Below are positions 14,947 to 23,674 of a stretch of 25,132 bases of DNA, piece after piece (position 1 is the first letter of the stretch; every line of letters starts with the position of its first letter). This DNA comes from Beijerinckiaceae bacterium (GTDB lineage Bacteria; Pseudomonadota; Alphaproteobacteria; Rhizobiales; Beijerinckiaceae): contig CANCSY010000023.1 in the NCBI GenBank assembly GCA_947380915.1, positions 1 through 25,132 on the forward strand, read 5' to 3'. Position numbers and translations under genes: made by a program. Under the pieces are notes generated by a model. It worked only from the letters and a program-made list of their open reading frames with translations. It did no database searches and was not told the origin of the DNA.

Positions 14947-15984
14947 TCAGTTCAGGATCTTTCGCGCGCGCTCTGCAGCTGGCCCCGAGATGCGCGACAA
15001 TCTCGCCGCCAGCGCTTCCAGATCCTCGCCCGTCACTGGATTGATCGACAGATTGATCTTCTGGGCCTCTGCGAGGAACTCGTCGCTCGCCAGCATGGCC
15101 TGAAACGCACGCCGCAGCATCATGACCCGGTCCCTGGGGACTTCAGGGGGAGCAAAAAACGGTCGGCCGGTCTCGTCGCGCGCGTAGAGAATTTCAAGCA
15201 CCTGCAGATCAAGGGGGTCATCGGGAAGCTTGAACAAGGGAACATCCGGGAGATCCGGATGCGCTTTAAAGCCATATTGCGCGATGATCTTCAAACGCCC
15301 GGATGCAATCTTCTCCGCGTTTCTCACCTTCGCGCTCACCCACCCAAGCCCGGCGTTTCCATAGACCTCGCCGCGCTCCATCGCAAGGTCGATATCGTCA
15401 GTTCCCTTGTAACCACTCACGACCTTGAACCGGGTCTTCAAAAGCACGTTCGCAGCAACCGGATAATCCACCGGGGCGCTGCCCACGGCGTCGCCCCCGA
15501 CGATCAACTCCGTCTTGTAGAGTTCGTCGATCGACGAGAGGGGAGCCGTATGCCAGAGCGCGACCACCATGGCGTCGCGACTCGAGCCGCCGATCCAAGA
15601 CAATTTCGTCGCATCGAACCGGGCGGCGTTCGGGTAGAGAATCGGCCCCGTCGGCATCGCGTTGTTGCCCAGCCCGATCACGCTGCCATCCCGCGGAGCA
15701 AGATGCGCCATATGGTTTGTCATCGAAAGGCCGCTGGCGCCCGGCATGTTCTGGACAATCATGTGAGGTCCGCCGGGAATGAAACGCGGCCAATGCCGCG
15801 AGACTGCGCGTGCAAGCAGGTCATAGCCCCCGCCTGCGGAGGAGCCTACGATAATGGTGACCTGACGCGCTTTGTAAAAGTCACCATCCGCTGGCTGCGC
15901 CTGCGCAAGCGGACACAGCCCAAAACAAAAGAAAAGGAGAGCTACAGCCAGCTGCCGCGACAAGTTTCCGAACCAAGTCGGCAT
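14947..15984 (-). CDS. TctC/Bug-type periplasmic binding protein 3
   Basis: Solute-binding protein (345 aa) of the divergent TctC branch. The signal peptide (RQLAVALLFFCFGLCPLAQA) leads into GDFYKARQVTIIVGSSAGGGYD and FIPGGPHMIVQNMPGASGLS; the second lobe has GRPFFAPPEVPRDRVMMLRRAF. Start: ATG 15984 has GGAGAGG upstream and puts the signal peptide in place; the frame to 16086 adds an unlikely Cys-rich leader. It lies 185 bases downstream of binding protein 4 in the same direction, so the two may be an operon, though a promoter could sit in the gap. The two share the same architecture and probably arose by duplication, but they have clearly diverged. Ligand unknown. Confidence 0.85.
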   Translation of the reverse strand: MPTWFGNLSRQLAVALLFFCFGLCPLAQAQPADGDFYKARQVTIIVGSSAGGGYDLLARAVSRHWPRFIPGGPHMIVQNMPGASGLSMTNHMAHLAPRDGSVIGLGNNAMPTGPILYPNAARFDATKLSWIGGSSRDAMVVALWHTAPLSSIDELYKTELIVGGDAVGSAPVDYPVAANVLLKTRFKVVSGYKGTDDIDLAMERGEVYGNAGLGWVSAKVRNAEKIASGRLKIIAQYGFKAHPDLPDVPLFKLPDDPLDLQVLEILYARDETGRPFFAPPEVPRDRVMMLRRAFQAMLASDEFLAEAQKINLSINPVTGEDLEALAARLSRISGPAAERARKILN

Positions 15985-16169
15985 GTTCACCTCTCCCCGC
16001 ATTTTTTTGCAAAACTGCGACACAATCCAACAAAAACTGGATGGGAGCAAGCACCCCGCTCCATCTATCACGTCATACCCACGCATGATGCAATATCAGC
16101 GTAAACGCGGTGTGGGCGCCAGACCGGTCGGGGCAGACGCCGTCAGCAGCCAGGGTGTGGCCACTGGCG

Positions 16170-17198
16170 TCACCGAGAGTCTCCCATGGATTTGACCCTG
16201 GCGATGGTGGTTGGCGAACTCGCATAGGCCTTGGTCACAAGGGCCGCCAGATCATTCCCGTTTATGGGTGAAAATTCCATTTTCCGCCTCATTGCTTCAT
16301 TCACGAGGTCCGGATCCGCCATCGTCTCCATGAAAGCTTTTTGCAAGGCGGCCAGTCTTTCGTTTGGAACAGCAGGTGGAGCGACAAACGGGCGGCCGGC
16401 CAGTTGAGGCGCAAGAAGAAGCTCTGCTGCGGCCCTGTCATCCGCATTTTTCAGGTAATCCAGGATCAACGGCACATCCGGCAATTCCGGGTGCTTCTTC
16501 AAAGCCAACTGAACCAGAAAATTGACTTTTTTCTCCAGTATCCATTCCGGCTTCGTCGCCTTGAACGTGGACCAGAAAATGGCGGGATGCCCTTCTATCT
16601 CGCCGCGCTCCATAGCCAGCAACGCCTGGCTGGCGCCAGCGTAGCCAGTGATCAGTTTGATTCTGGCGCCTACGAGGTCGCGTAATGCGTTTGCGTAATT
16701 CGAACTTATGGATCCGATGACGCCCGCCATCAAGGTCTCACGATTAAGGAGGTCATCAAATGTCTGCGTGGATGATTTGTGCCAAGTGAACGAAAGAGCA
16801 ACTTCGCTGTTCGCCGACCCGATATACCCAAGTTTCGTCGCATCGAACTGCTCGCCTCCTGGAGCGATCAATGGTTGAAAGGGGACGGTATTCTGCAAGA
16901 CCGCAATGACAGAACCATCTTTTGGCGCAATCCTCGCCAGATAATTCGCGGCTATCAGGCCGCCCGCGCCCACCATGTTCTTGACGATGAACCTGGGTTG
17001 CCCCGGTATATGCTGACCCAGAAACGTGGCGACCACCCGGGCATAAGAGTCATACCCGCCCCCCACCTCAGAACTCACAATCATTTCGACTGTTCGCCCC
17101 TGATAGAAAGCCTCGACAGAATTTCCCTGTGCGGATGAGACAGTGCTCATAAATGAAAGGCTCAGGATCGCTGCGCAGAATCGCATTGTCGAAATCAT
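16170..17198 (-). CDS. TctC/Bug-type periplasmic binding protein 4
   Basis: Solute-binding protein (342 aa) of the divergent TctC branch. The signal peptide (MRFCAAILSLSFMSTVSSA) is followed by EAFYQGRTVEMIVSSEVGGGYD and HIPGQPRFIVKNMVGAGGLI; the second lobe has AGRPFVAPPAVPNERLAALQ. GGAGGG lies four bases before the ATG at 17198; Met5 is an alternative. It is transcribed away from binding protein 5, and the 352-bp region between them carries a perfect 15-bp palindrome that could be a shared operator. No TctA or TctB gene is in the window, so a membrane complex encoded elsewhere, or a sensing rather than transport role, must be assumed. Confidence 0.85.
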   Translation of the reverse strand: MISTMRFCAAILSLSFMSTVSSAQGNSVEAFYQGRTVEMIVSSEVGGGYDSYARVVATFLGQHIPGQPRFIVKNMVGAGGLIAANYLARIAPKDGSVIAVLQNTVPFQPLIAPGGEQFDATKLGYIGSANSEVALSFTWHKSSTQTFDDLLNRETLMAGVIGSISSNYANALRDLVGARIKLITGYAGASQALLAMERGEIEGHPAIFWSTFKATKPEWILEKKVNFLVQLALKKHPELPDVPLILDYLKNADDRAAAELLLAPQLAGRPFVAPPAVPNERLAALQKAFMETMADPDLVNEAMRRKMEFSPINGNDLAALVTKAYASSPTTIARVKSMGDSR

Positions 17199-17550
17199 CC
17201 TGCCCTCCGTCGTTGTGATCTCTGATGCTCCGCTTCCCGCCGCATTCAGTCATATCAAGCCCAGTATCTCCGCCCTCTGTTTGCTTGTCAAAAGCCTCAG
17301 CGTTGGGTTGATCAGGACATGAAACTGTCAGCCTGACAGGGCTCCTGAACAGAACCGGCGGCTTTTTACCAATCATGCATATGCCGCCACCCTGCCGGGT
17401 GCAGAAGGCGGAAACGCTTCATGCGGCAAGCGGTTATTTGATGCCTACAACAAAAACAATTTACTGGCGATCGCTCAATTCAGCCTGTTGCAATGGCCCA
17501 ACCAATGACGCAACATGATGGGAACAATATAGACGGTAGGAGGGACTGCC
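17199..17550. other. Divergent intergenic region between binding proteins 4 and 5
   Basis: These 352 bases should hold the promoters of two divergent binding-protein genes. Besides the palindrome at 17325-17339, a TTGCAA hexamer (17488-17493) lies 17 bases before CAACAT on the plus strand. This is a weak promoter match for the 17551 gene. No coding frame with a ribosome site or known motif is seen. Confidence 0.45.
17325..17339. promoter_or_regulatory. Perfect 15-bp palindrome, candidate operator
   Basis: CTGTCAG and CTGACAG are exact inverted repeats of 7 bases around a single central C. The size and symmetry suit a dimeric GntR-, TetR- or MarR-type repressor, and the site lies between divergent promoters. 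No regulator gene is in the window and no second copy was noticed, so the assignment rests on symmetry and position only. Confidence 0.45.
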
Positions 17551-18528
17551 ATGACAAATCGGCGCAGCTTTTTATTTGTCACAGCCGCAATGGCGTCAGT
17601 CCTGAGCACGATGCCGCGCCCTGCTGCTCAGGAGGCGTTTCCATCCAAGGGAGTGCGCCTGATCGTTCCTTTCGCAGCCGGTTCGATACTGGACACACTG
17701 GCCCGCGTGGTCGCAGATGGTCTATCCAGGAAATGGGGACAACCCGTCGTCGTCGAGAATATTGCGGGAAGCGCAGGCAATTCAGGTACCGAACGGTTCG
17801 CCCGCTCCGCCCCGGATGGCTATACATTGCTGGCCGCGCCCCCCGGGCCCTATACAATGAACAAGCTCCTCTTCAAGGAGATGACCTACGACGCCTCGAC
17901 ATTCACGCCCATCTCACTCCTTGGAACCGTTCCGGTAGGCCTTGTGGTGCGCAACGATTTTCCGGCAAAAACCTTCGAGGAGTTCATCGAATATGTGCGG
18001 AAGAACCCGGGCAAGGTCAGCTATGCGTCGCAGGGCGTCGGCACGACGCCATTTCTCATAGCCAAGCTGGTGGAGGCGCGGGCAAACGTCGAGATGATGC
18101 ATGTTCCTTATCGGGGCTCCGCTCTCGCCCAAACGGATCTTGCTGCCGGCCACATCGATTGTTTTTTTGATGCGATCAGCAATGCATTGCCTGTCATGCA
18201 GAGCGGTCAGGCTCGAATTCTTGCGGTCACGGACAGCAATCGGGTGCCGCAATTGCCCGATGTCCCGCGCATCGCGGAATTCTATCCCGGGTTTCGCGCC
18301 ATATCTTGGTTTGCTCTGGCTGCCCCAGCGGGCACGTCTCCGGCATTGGCTGAACGGATCAGCCGGGATGTGGCCGAAATCCTGTCTACGCCCTCGATCA
18401 GCGCGAAGCTCCGCGAAACCGGCCTCAACACCGTTGGCAATACGCCGCAGGAAACGGCCAGGTTCCTTGCCGAGGAGGATGTGGTCTGGTCCAAACTGGT
18501 CAAGGACATTGACCTGAAGCCGCAATAA
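17551..18528 (+). CDS. TctC/Bug-family periplasmic binding protein 5 (canonical type)
   Basis: Classical Bug-family solute-binding protein (325 aa). NRRSFLFVTAAMASV is a twin-arginine-like or Sec signal. It is followed by FPSKGVRLIVPFAAGSILD, GQPVVVENIAGSAGN and SAPDGYTLL, all standard Bug motifs, and later HVPYRGSALAQTDLAAGHID. It differs from binding proteins 1-4, which have the FY-x-x-R start and a PGxxxxVxNMxGA loop. AGGAGGGA sits at ideal distance before the ATG. The monooxygenase gene starts 21 bases after its stop, so the two are very probably one operon, and the ligand may be the monooxygenase substrate or a relative of it. Confidence 0.92.
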   Translation: MTNRRSFLFVTAAMASVLSTMPRPAAQEAFPSKGVRLIVPFAAGSILDTLARVVADGLSRKWGQPVVVENIAGSAGNSGTERFARSAPDGYTLLAAPPGPYTMNKLLFKEMTYDASTFTPISLLGTVPVGLVVRNDFPAKTFEEFIEYVRKNPGKVSYASQGVGTTPFLIAKLVEARANVEMMHVPYRGSALAQTDLAAGHIDCFFDAISNALPVMQSGQARILAVTDSNRVPQLPDVPRIAEFYPGFRAISWFALAAPAGTSPALAERISRDVAEILSTPSISAKLRETGLNTVGNTPQETARFLAEEDVVWSKLVKDIDLKPQ

Positions 18529-18549
18529 AAGGCGATTGGAGCAAGCCTT

Positions 18550-19542
18550 ATGCAATTCGGCATCTATGCACCAATTCCAATGGCGACGGTGGGCTCCGCC
18601 GAAACCGTCAGGGCCGTTTCAGAATCCAATCATCCATTGCCGGATGGTCGACGCGATGCGCAATTCGACTTCTGTGAAGACATTCTTCTGACTGCCGACA
18701 AGGTTGGATTCGAACTTGTGTTGTTCGCCGAACGCCATCTGGGTCATGATCTCTCGGCCTGGGTGCTGGCGAGCGCACTTGGCTCCAGGTTCCACCACCT
18801 GCGTTCGCTTGTCGCGGTTCATCCGGGGATGTGGGATCCTGTCATGATCGCCAAATTGGCCGCATCACTTGACCGGATTTGCCTTGGCCGCATGGCCATC
18901 AACATCGTGAACGGCTGGTTTGATCGAGAATTCGAGATGTTTGGCGGCAAGGTTCTCAGGGGTGAGGACAGATATCAGCGTTCAACCGAGTTCATCCAGA
19001 TCCTTCATGGGCTCTGGACAAATGAAACCTTTTCCTACGAGGGGCGATTCTACAAGCTCGACCAGGGACAATTGCTTTTGAAACCTGCGACGCCGCAGCC
19101 ACCTGATCTTTTTTCCGTCAGCACCAGCGACCAGGGCAAGGACTTTGTCGCAAACAATTGCGAATGGTGGTTTGTGGAATTACCCAAGAGCGATCAACCC
19201 GATGAAGCCCTGCGCGAGATCGAGGCGGCCATCGCGGATATGAGGGTCCGGGCGGCGCGGGTCGGCAGGAATGTCCGGTTTGCGCTGAACCCGTTTCTTG
19301 CGCTCGGATCAAACGATGCAAACGCCTATGACGAGGCGCTGAAAAGCATCTACCGGTTCGATCCGGACCGCGCTGAAATACGCATGGTTCCAGCCACCCG
19401 CGCCGGCTGCATTGGCGCGCCGACGAAAGTTCGAGGGCAAGTCGCGCGTTTCGCTGATATGGGGATCGAACTTCTGTTGTTGAAGGTCATCCCCACCGTC
19501 CAAAATCTGGAGCTGATCTCGATGGAGATCATCAAACGTTGA
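18550..19542 (+). CDS. LLM-class flavin-dependent monooxygenase (SfnG/SsuD/RutA-like)
   Basis: Luciferase-like monooxygenase (330 aa) that would use FMNH2 and O2 from a separate reductase. The block RMAINIVNGWFDREFEMFG (114-132) followed by ERYxRS-like EDRYQRSTEFI (139-149) and LHGLWT matches dimethylsulfone monooxygenase SfnG, alkanesulfonate monooxygenase SsuD and pyrimidine oxygenase RutA. The AINIVNGWF form is nearest SfnG from memory. These enzymes cleave C-S or C-N bonds. GGAG lies eight bases before the ATG, and the gene follows a binding protein by 21 bases. The central part (EWWFVELPKSDQPDEAL) is divergent from SfnG, so the substrate is uncertain. After the stop the same frame stays open for 35 codons. 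Confidence 0.88.
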   Translation: MQFGIYAPIPMATVGSAETVRAVSESNHPLPDGRRDAQFDFCEDILLTADKVGFELVLFAERHLGHDLSAWVLASALGSRFHHLRSLVAVHPGMWDPVMIAKLAASLDRICLGRMAINIVNGWFDREFEMFGGKVLRGEDRYQRSTEFIQILHGLWTNETFSYEGRFYKLDQGQLLLKPATPQPPDLFSVSTSDQGKDFVANNCEWWFVELPKSDQPDEALREIEAAIADMRVRAARVGRNVRFALNPFLALGSNDANAYDEALKSIYRFDPDRAEIRMVPATRAGCIGAPTKVRGQVARFADMGIELLLLKVIPTVQNLELISMEIIKR

Positions 19543-19848
19543 GGTTTCGGATACGACAGCCCTGAAGCAGCGGACCTGGCTCTGCGTGGCGCCAAAGAAA
19601 CGCGAAATGTCCATGAGGTCCCGCCAGTCAAACGACATGCAGGCGAATAAATGCGACGGCGGAGCGAATACGAGATCGTTGGCAACGGCGAAGCGACTTA
19701 GCACAGCCTCATTGGTCAGGGCTACGCTGGGGGGTCAGCACAACCTTGTCGTCAAGCGCGATGAACTCGTTTCTGTCAGCAAAGGCCCATTTGAGGGGAA
19801 CGCAATCGCCCGGCGCATGTTGTCGAGCGTCGGAATCCGGGCGCCCTC
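19543..19848. pseudogene. Gene-free stretch with possible gene remnants
   Basis: About 306 bases without an intact gene. In frame with the monooxygenase and beyond its TGA, 35 codons (to TAA 19648-19650) read like protein (SPEAADLALRGAKETRN). On the minus strand 45 codons between stops (19846 down to 19709) also read like a protein C-terminus (PLKWAFADRNEFIALDDKVV), but no start codon or upstream part remains: the 5' side runs into the MgtA gene. This may be a truncated gene end. No promoter, terminator or leader structure for the Mg2+ pump was recognised. Confidence 0.35.
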
Positions 19849-22437
19849 ATGCAGATACCAGTTTTCAAAGACGAGACCCTCCCTGCCCTGAGCGGCCTGG
19901 AACCTGAGCAAGCCGTTGGGCGACTGGGCTCGACGATGGAGGGACTTTCTCTTGCCGAAGCGCAAGCGCGTCTCAAGACCTTCGGGCCCAACCTCCTGAG
20001 CAAGGAGCATCAAACCACCATTGCTGGAGAACTCTGGGGTCGGCTCTACAATCCTTTGAACGCATTGCTGCTGACCTTGACCGCCACCTCCTATTTCCTG
20101 GGGGATCTGCGGGCGGCGGTGGTCATCTTGGCGATGGTCATTCTGGCGGTCGTCACGGCTTTCATTCAGGAGCATCGCTCGAACCAGGCGGCGGCGCGAC
20201 TGCGCGCCATGGTCCATACACGCGCCAGCGTCAGGCGCACCCCATCGCCCCCGGGGGAACCATTCGTGGACGTGACCCTGGAGAGCCTGGTTCCCGGCGA
20301 TGTGGTTCGCCTGTCGGCAGGCGACATGATCCCGGCCGACCTTCGCCTGCTGGAAGCGAAGGACCTCTTCATCAATCAGTCGGCGCTGACCGGCGAGTCG
20401 ATGCCATCTGAAAAATTCGCCCATGCCACGCCCGGGACGTCGAGCGATGTGCTGGAGCTTCCCAACCTCTGCTTCATGGGCGCCAATGTCGTATCGGGCT
20501 ACGCCACCGGCGTCATCCTGCGCACAGGCGCATCGACCTTCTTCGGACAACTGGCCAAGGACCTCGCGGGCAAGCAACCGCTGACAGCCTTCGACCGCGG
20601 CATTGCGAAATTCGCTTGGTTGATGATCCGCTTCATCCTGATCATGGCGCCCCTCGTTTTCCTGATTAACGGATTGACGAAGCATGATTGGCTTGAGGCG
20701 CTCCTCTTCGCCGTGGCGGTCGCGGTCGGATTGACGCCCGAGATGCTGCCCATGATCGTCACCGTGAATCTCGCAAGGGGCGCCGTGGCCATGTCCCGCG
20801 AGAAAGTGATCGTCAAGCGCCTCAGCGCCATCCAGAACATTGGCGCGATGGATGTCCTGTGCACGGACAAGACGGGCACTCTGACGCAAGATCGGATCAT
20901 CCTCAAGCGGCATCTGGACATGCGCGGCGAGGAATCGGACGAGGTCTTGCGCTATGCGTTTCTCAATAGTCATTTCCAATCGGGCCTGCGCAACCTGCTC
21001 GATGACGCCGTCCTCGCCCATATCGAACTGCACGCGGAGCTTGGCGCCGACAGCGGATATTCGAAGGTCGACGAACTTCCCTTCGACTTCTCCCGACGCC
21101 GACTTTCGGTTGTGGTTGCGGATGTGCAGCGGCGGCAAACCCTGATCTGCAAAGGCGCCGTGGAGGAAATCTTCGCCGTCTGCACACACTTCAGGATCGG
21201 TGGCGAAACAGGCCTTCTGGACGCAAGCCATTTCCAGACCGCGAGGGCGGAAATGGAGGCGCTGAACGCGGATGGATTTCGCGTCGTCGCCGTAGCCTTC
21301 AAAACCATCGCGTCTCCCAAGGCGGATTATACGCTGGCGGATGAAGCCGCCCTCACCTTGCTTGGCTACATCGCCTTTCTGGACCCTCCGAAAGAAAGCG
21401 CGCGCGAGGCGATCGCCGCCCTGGCGGCGAAGGGCGTGTGCGTGAAAATACTCACGGGCGACAACGAGATCATCACACGCAAGGTCTGCGCAGAAGTCAA
21501 CCTTGACGCCGGAGCCGTGCTGTCCGGCAGCCTCGTCGCCAGCATGAGCGACGACGAGTTGGCGGAAGCCGCAGACAAGACGACCGTCTTCGCCAAACTC
21601 ACGCCTTCCCAGAAGGAAAGGGTTATTTTCGCCTTGCAACGCAAGGGCCATGTCGTCGGCTTTCTAGGCGACGGGATCAATGACAGCCCGGCCCTGAAGG
21701 CTGCGGATGTCGGCATATCCGTCGATACGGCGGTGGATATCGCCAAGGAGTCGGCGGACATCATTCTTCTGGAAAAAAACCTGCTCGTGCTGGAAACCGC
21801 CGCTGTCGAGGGCCGCCGCACCTTTATCAACATCACGAAATACATCCGGATGGGCGCCAGCTCGAATTTCGGCAATATGTTCAGCGTCATCGGCGCCAGC
21901 CTCATTCTGCCGTTCCTGCCCATGGCGCCCATTCAGGTGCTGACCAACAACCTTCTCTACGATTTCTCCCAATCCACGATCCCGACCGACAATGTGGATG
22001 AGGAGTCCCTGGCGACGCCGCGCCGCTGGGACATCAGCAACATCTTCAGGTTCATGATCATCATCGGACCGATCAGCTCCATATTCGACTATGCGACTTT
22101 CGGGCTGATGCTCTACGTCTTTGGCGCCTGGTCAAACCCCGCGCTGTTCCAGACAGGCTGGTTCGTCGAATCTCTTCTCACGCAGACCCTGATCATTCAC
22201 ATTATCCGGACAACCAGGATCCCCTTCATTCAAAGCCGCGCCAGCCCGGCGCTCATGGCCACCACGGTCATCATCAGCGCCATCGGCGTCAGCCTGCCCT
22301 TCACCTGGGCGGGATCGACCCTGGGCTTCATCCCCCTGCCACCGCTTTACTGGCCGTTGCTCGCCATCATGCTGCTGGCCTATGCGATCCTGACGCATAT
22401 GGTCAAAGTCTGGTTTGTGCAGCATTGGACGTTCTGA
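19849..22437 (+). CDS. mgtA: Mg2+-importing P-type ATPase
   Basis: Inner-membrane ATP-driven Mg2+ importer of the MgtA/MgtB (P3B) family, 862 aa, close to the usual 890-910. The actuator motif TGES is at 181-184, the membrane motif GLTPEMLP at 294-301, and the phosphorylated Asp340 lies in DKTGTLT. ILTGDNE and FLGDGINDSPAL follow in the nucleotide and hinge regions. About ten membrane segments are visible, including the C-terminal bundle from YIRMGASSNFGNMF onward. The ATG has no strong ribosome site, but an in-frame stop at 19792-19794 and the absence of another start support it. In enterobacteria such genes respond to low Mg2+ through PhoP and leader RNAs; no such leader was recognised here. 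Confidence 0.93.
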   Translation: MQIPVFKDETLPALSGLEPEQAVGRLGSTMEGLSLAEAQARLKTFGPNLLSKEHQTTIAGELWGRLYNPLNALLLTLTATSYFLGDLRAAVVILAMVILAVVTAFIQEHRSNQAAARLRAMVHTRASVRRTPSPPGEPFVDVTLESLVPGDVVRLSAGDMIPADLRLLEAKDLFINQSALTGESMPSEKFAHATPGTSSDVLELPNLCFMGANVVSGYATGVILRTGASTFFGQLAKDLAGKQPLTAFDRGIAKFAWLMIRFILIMAPLVFLINGLTKHDWLEALLFAVAVAVGLTPEMLPMIVTVNLARGAVAMSREKVIVKRLSAIQNIGAMDVLCTDKTGTLTQDRIILKRHLDMRGEESDEVLRYAFLNSHFQSGLRNLLDDAVLAHIELHAELGADSGYSKVDELPFDFSRRRLSVVVADVQRRQTLICKGAVEEIFAVCTHFRIGGETGLLDASHFQTARAEMEALNADGFRVVAVAFKTIASPKADYTLADEAALTLLGYIAFLDPPKESAREAIAALAAKGVCVKILTGDNEIITRKVCAEVNLDAGAVLSGSLVASMSDDELAEAADKTTVFAKLTPSQKERVIFALQRKGHVVGFLGDGINDSPALKAADVGISVDTAVDIAKESADIILLEKNLLVLETAAVEGRRTFINITKYIRMGASSNFGNMFSVIGASLILPFLPMAPIQVLTNNLLYDFSQSTIPTDNVDEESLATPRRWDISNIFRFMIIIGPISSIFDYATFGLMLYVFGAWSNPALFQTGWFVESLLTQTLIIHIIRTTRIPFIQSRASPALMATTVIISAIGVSLPFTWAGSTLGFIPLPPLYWPLLAIMLLAYAILTHMVKVWFVQHWTF

Positions 22438-22561
22438 TGGAGCCTCGCACCCCCGCGCCATCCAGGCGTCACTCTTTGCCGCCGGCCTGCCGATCGCTTC
22501 CGACCCTTGTTCCCATCGCGGGCCATAGGCGGAACGCAAAGCCACGGCGCCCGTTGTCCAT

Positions 22562-22579
22562 CGGCGCGCAGCCGCGCCG
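22562..22579. repeat. Perfect GC-rich hairpin between mgtA and the patatin gene
   Basis: CGGCGCG and CGCGCCG form a perfect 7-bp stem around a CAGC loop, 21 bases before the patatin GTG start. No T run follows, so it is not a standard intrinsic terminator. It could be an mRNA structure near the ribosome site or chance in G+C-rich DNA. Confidence 0.35.
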
Positions 22580-22600
22580 TGACAGCGGAGAAACAGCGAC

Positions 22601-23671
22601 GTGACGAGAAACGCCGTGTCCAAGGCCGCGTCCGCAGCCCCCCGACCCAACGGCGGCCGCAAGCCGCTGATCGTGGATCTGGCCCTTCAGGGCGGCGGCG
22701 CCCACGGCGCCTTCACCTGGGGCGTTCTGGACCGCATTCTGGAAGAGGAGTGGCTGCTGATCGACGGGATCTCCGGCACATCGGCGGGCGCCATGAACGC
22801 GGCGGTTCTCGCCGCAGGCTTCGCCAAGGGTGGCGCTGAGGGCGCCCGCGTGGCGCTGGAGAATTTCTGGCGCGCCGTTTCGGACGCCGCACGGTTCAGC
22901 CCGCTGCAGCGCGGGCCGCTCGACATTCTGCTGGGGCGCTGGACCATGGACAATTCGCCCGGCTATCTCATGGTGGACCTGATGTCGCGGGTGGTTTCGC
23001 CCTATTCGCTGAATATGCCCGGCAAGAACAGCCTGCGCGACATTCTTGAGCAATTCATCGATTTCAACGGGATCGCCGTTTCGCCGATCCATGTTTTCGT
23101 CACCGCGACCAATGTCCACACCGGCCGGGGCCGGGTGTTCCGCAACGACAACATCACCCCCGAGGTTCTGCTGGCCTCCGCCTGCCTGCCCAGCATGTTC
23201 CAGGCGGTGGAGATCGACGGCGATTTCTATTGGGACGGCGGCTATTCCGGCAACCCGACGCTGACGCCGCTGGTGCGCTATTGCAAGGCGGACGACATGA
23301 TCCTCATCCCCATCAACCCTATCGAGCGCGCCGAAGTGCCGCGCTCCGCCTCGGAAATCATCAACCGCCTCAACGAGATTTCCTTCAACGCGGTGGCGCT
23401 CAAGGAATTGCGCATGATCGCCATGCTGCGCAAGGTCGTCGATTGCGGCGATAGCGAGGGCGCCAAATGGGCGAGGCTGCGCCTCCATCGCGTCAGCAAC
23501 GACATCATGAACACGCTCGGCGCCTCGTCCAAGGTCATCACCGAATGGCCATTTCTGACCATGCTGCGCGACGAGGGACGCAAATCCGCGCAGGCTTTTC
23601 TCGACGCCCATGGCGGGGATCTCGGCAAGCGATCGACCCTCGATATCGCCGCCCTGCTGGAGGGTGTCTGA
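22601..23671 (+). CDS. Patatin-like phospholipase/acyl hydrolase
   Basis: Serine acyl hydrolase (356 aa) of the patatin family, acting on lipid or polyester acyl bonds with a Ser-Asp dyad. The oxyanion loop GGGAHGAF is at 31-38, the nucleophile Ser61 lies in GTSAG (59-63), and the catalytic Asp212 is in the DGGYSGN motif. All are intact. No signal peptide is seen, so it is probably cytoplasmic. The GTG start has GGAG ten bases upstream; no better start gives the conserved N-terminus. The permease gene begins three bases after its stop, so they are co-transcribed. In several Hyphomicrobiales, as recalled, a similar pair neighbours 3-hydroxybutyrate dehydrogenase, hinting at polyhydroxybutyrate or lipid turnover. 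That gene is not in view here. Confidence 0.9.
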   Translation: MTRNAVSKAASAAPRPNGGRKPLIVDLALQGGGAHGAFTWGVLDRILEEEWLLIDGISGTSAGAMNAAVLAAGFAKGGAEGARVALENFWRAVSDAARFSPLQRGPLDILLGRWTMDNSPGYLMVDLMSRVVSPYSLNMPGKNSLRDILEQFIDFNGIAVSPIHVFVTATNVHTGRGRVFRNDNITPEVLLASACLPSMFQAVEIDGDFYWDGGYSGNPTLTPLVRYCKADDMILIPINPIERAEVPRSASEIINRLNEISFNAVALKELRMIAMLRKVVDCGDSEGAKWARLRLHRVSNDIMNTLGASSKVITEWPFLTMLRDEGRKSAQAFLDAHGGDLGKRSTLDIAALLEGV

Positions 23672-23674
23672 TCC

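Noticed and set aside
19735..21651. 638-codon minus-strand open frame opposite mgtA
   Set aside because: The plus strand encodes all P-type ATPase motifs; the antisense product is low-complexity His/Arg/Gln-rich.
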